Positions 62,931 through 64,000 of a stretch of DNA of 64,000 bases are shown one piece after another. Numbering within the stretch: the stretch's first letter is position 1; every line of letters starts with the position of its first letter. Below the pieces are notes generated by a model. It had not been told where the DNA came from. It made no database searches and was given only the letters and a program-made list of their open reading frames with translations. This DNA is from Nitrospirota bacterium (GTDB lineage Bacteria > Nitrospirota > Nitrospiria > Nitrospirales > Nitrospiraceae), in the NCBI GenBank assembly GCA_018971525.1, contig JAGXAR010000005.1, forward strand, positions 1 through 64,000, in the 5' to 3' direction. The position numbers and the translations under genes are program-made.

Positions 62931-64000
62931 ATGAATTCGAGTCACTACCTCCCAGTCGTTCTGCTCCTGGGAACGATCGGGTTGTGTCCCCTCCCCGCCT
63001 CTGCGGGAGAGACCATGAAATCGAAATCGCTTCCCCCAATCCCCTTGAGTGTGGAAGAGATTCACGCCTGGATCGATCGCACACACCCACTCCTCAGAGG
63101 AGCGGGAACGGAGAAAGTGATGGCACGCGGGAAAATGCTCAAAGCGCTGGGCGCCTTTGAGCCAACCCTCATCAACGATACGGAACTCGAACGATTCATC
63201 AAGAGTTCTGACCCAGGCAAAGGCACCCAAACTGTGGGCTTTAACGACACGCTCGTCGAGGCCCGCCATCCCTGGGGATTTCGCTACAGCGCTGGGATGC
63301 GGCAGGCGATCGGCGATGCCACCATTCCCGACCTGTCTTTTGGCAACAACCAGCAAGTCCTCCTGGGAGGATTTTTTCCGCTACTCAAAGGCCTCATGGT
63401 GAATCCTGAAAGCGCCGAACTCCAGCGATCCGAATTGGCCAATCCACGAGCGGAGGTGCAGATCTCCCAAACGAGACAGGACCTGTTCCTCGCGGCTGCC
63501 ACACAGTTTTGGGATTGGGTCACTGCGGTGAAGCTCGCAGAAGTGCAGCGCCGGGCCGTGGGGGTGGCCGAAGATCGGTTTAGACAGGTCGAAGGCCGCG
63601 CCAAAGCGGGGGCCGTTGCGCCGCTCGACGTCGTGGAGGCCAATCAGGAAGTCCAGCGTCGGCGCGAGGTCGCCATCGCGGTACAGCGGCTGGTGGAGCA
63701 AGAACAGCTGAAGCTGTCCATGTTTCTCTGGGACAATAACGCTTCCGTCACTCCGCCGCTGGATCGAGCCCCGGATTTCCCGGCGCACATGCTGGTGCCG
63801 GCGCCTGACACCATCCAGGCCCATAAACTCCAGGCCAAGGTCGATCGCCCGGAGATCAAGGAAATCGGCATCGAGGCAAAGCTCAACAATATCGACCTGG
63901 AACTGGCCAAAAACAATCTCCTCCCTAGTCTGGACGCGGAAGCGGCACCAGCCCGCGCACCAGAGAAGTTCGTGTTGGGTCTCGGCTACCGCTTTGGACT
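62931..64000 (+). CDS. TolC-family outer-membrane protein, 3'-truncated by the window edge
   Basis: The ATG has AAAGGAG 8 bases upstream. The product begins with a signal peptide (VVLLLGTIGLCPLPASAGE, cleavage near ASA-GE). A segment EEIHAWIDRTHPLLRGAG and repeated helices (LAAATQFWDWVTAVKLAEV, VAPLDVVEANQEVQRR, IGIEAKLNNIDLELAKNNL) follow, typical of the TolC helical barrel. About 356 residues are visible and the frame is open at the last base. With the preceding HlyD-type protein it suggests a tripartite exporter. Confidence 0.82.
   Translation, partial: MNSSHYLPVVLLLGTIGLCPLPASAGETMKSKSLPPIPLSVEEIHAWIDRTHPLLRGAGTEKVMARGKMLKALGAFEPTLINDTELERFIKSSDPGKGTQTVGFNDTLVEARHPWGFRYSAGMRQAIGDATIPDLSFGNNQQVLLGGFFPLLKGLMVNPESAELQRSELANPRAEVQISQTRQDLFLAAATQFWDWVTAVKLAEVQRRAVGVAEDRFRQVEGRAKAGAVAPLDVVEANQEVQRRREVAIAVQRLVEQEQLKLSMFLWDNNASVTPPLDRAPDFPAHMLVPAPDTIQAHKLQAKVDRPEIKEIGIEAKLNNIDLELAKNNLLPSLDAEAAPARAPEKFVLGLGYRFG

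Overview
The window reads as a stretch of chromosome from a GC-rich bacterium, most consistent with Nitrospira (phylum Nitrospirota). The basis is the very long multicopper oxidase (1647 residues) grouped with SUMF1-type proteins, many sigma-54 activators, a phosphoketolase/acetate kinase/glucan phosphorylase block, and intergenic repeats of a kind I associate with Nitrospira genomes. The genus call is inference. No rRNA, tRNA, CRISPR array, prophage or intact transposase was found.

Layout. 1-2.3 kb is a decayed accessory strip: an HNH nuclease cut by the window edge, a RelE-type toxin-antitoxin pair, a truncated Fic gene, a small protein carrying a Fic-inhibitor-like motif, and repeats. 2.3-10.2 kb (minus strand) holds OsmC, an acetolactate synthase-like enzyme, and a DsrE / RND pump / adaptor / DUF2892 / cytochrome c group that looks like reactive-sulfur handling. 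10.2-18.8 kb carries a MgtA-type P-ATPase, a small membrane protein, and phosphoketolase, acetate kinase and glucan phosphorylase. 19.2-25.1 kb is an ftsH-mlaE-mlaF-mlaD-lipoprotein-VIT1 operon. 25.4-32.3 kb is a complete YbhGFSR-like ABC-2 exporter with HlyD adaptor and TolC channel, preceded by operator-like dyads. 32.5-34.4 kb has a CopD-like protein, an unknown Cys-rich protein and a dead beta-barrel gene.

34.5-49.2 kb is the most distinctive part. Two SUMF1-domain proteins, an exported carboxypeptidase-regulatory-like protein and the giant multicopper oxidase lie downstream of a four-gene signalling set: an NtrC-type regulator, a CHASE3/PAS histidine kinase, a single-domain response regulator, and a Cys-rich PAS sigma-54 activator. 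Candidate -24/-12 promoters and upstream palindromes stand before both the response regulator and the oxidase, suggesting a two-step sigma-54 cascade that ends on the oxidase.

49.5-64 kb is mostly housekeeping: an exported unknown protein, Maf, Dus, a DUF692 (MNIO) enzyme with what looks like a fused partner domain, CBS-PilZ, LOG, DHH phosphoesterase, rhomboid, a degenerate hybrid histidine kinase, PurK/PurE, and the start of a HlyD/TolC export operon that runs off the window.

Running through the window are three kinds of repeat that the genes do not explain: hairpins with a conserved 50-bp core and locus-specific complementary arms; 0.2-0.35-kb elements bounded by inverted ends that abut TAG stop codons; and heptad or hexad arrays, several arranged as inverted pairs, whose core sequence differs from locus to locus and which in places run into coding sequence.
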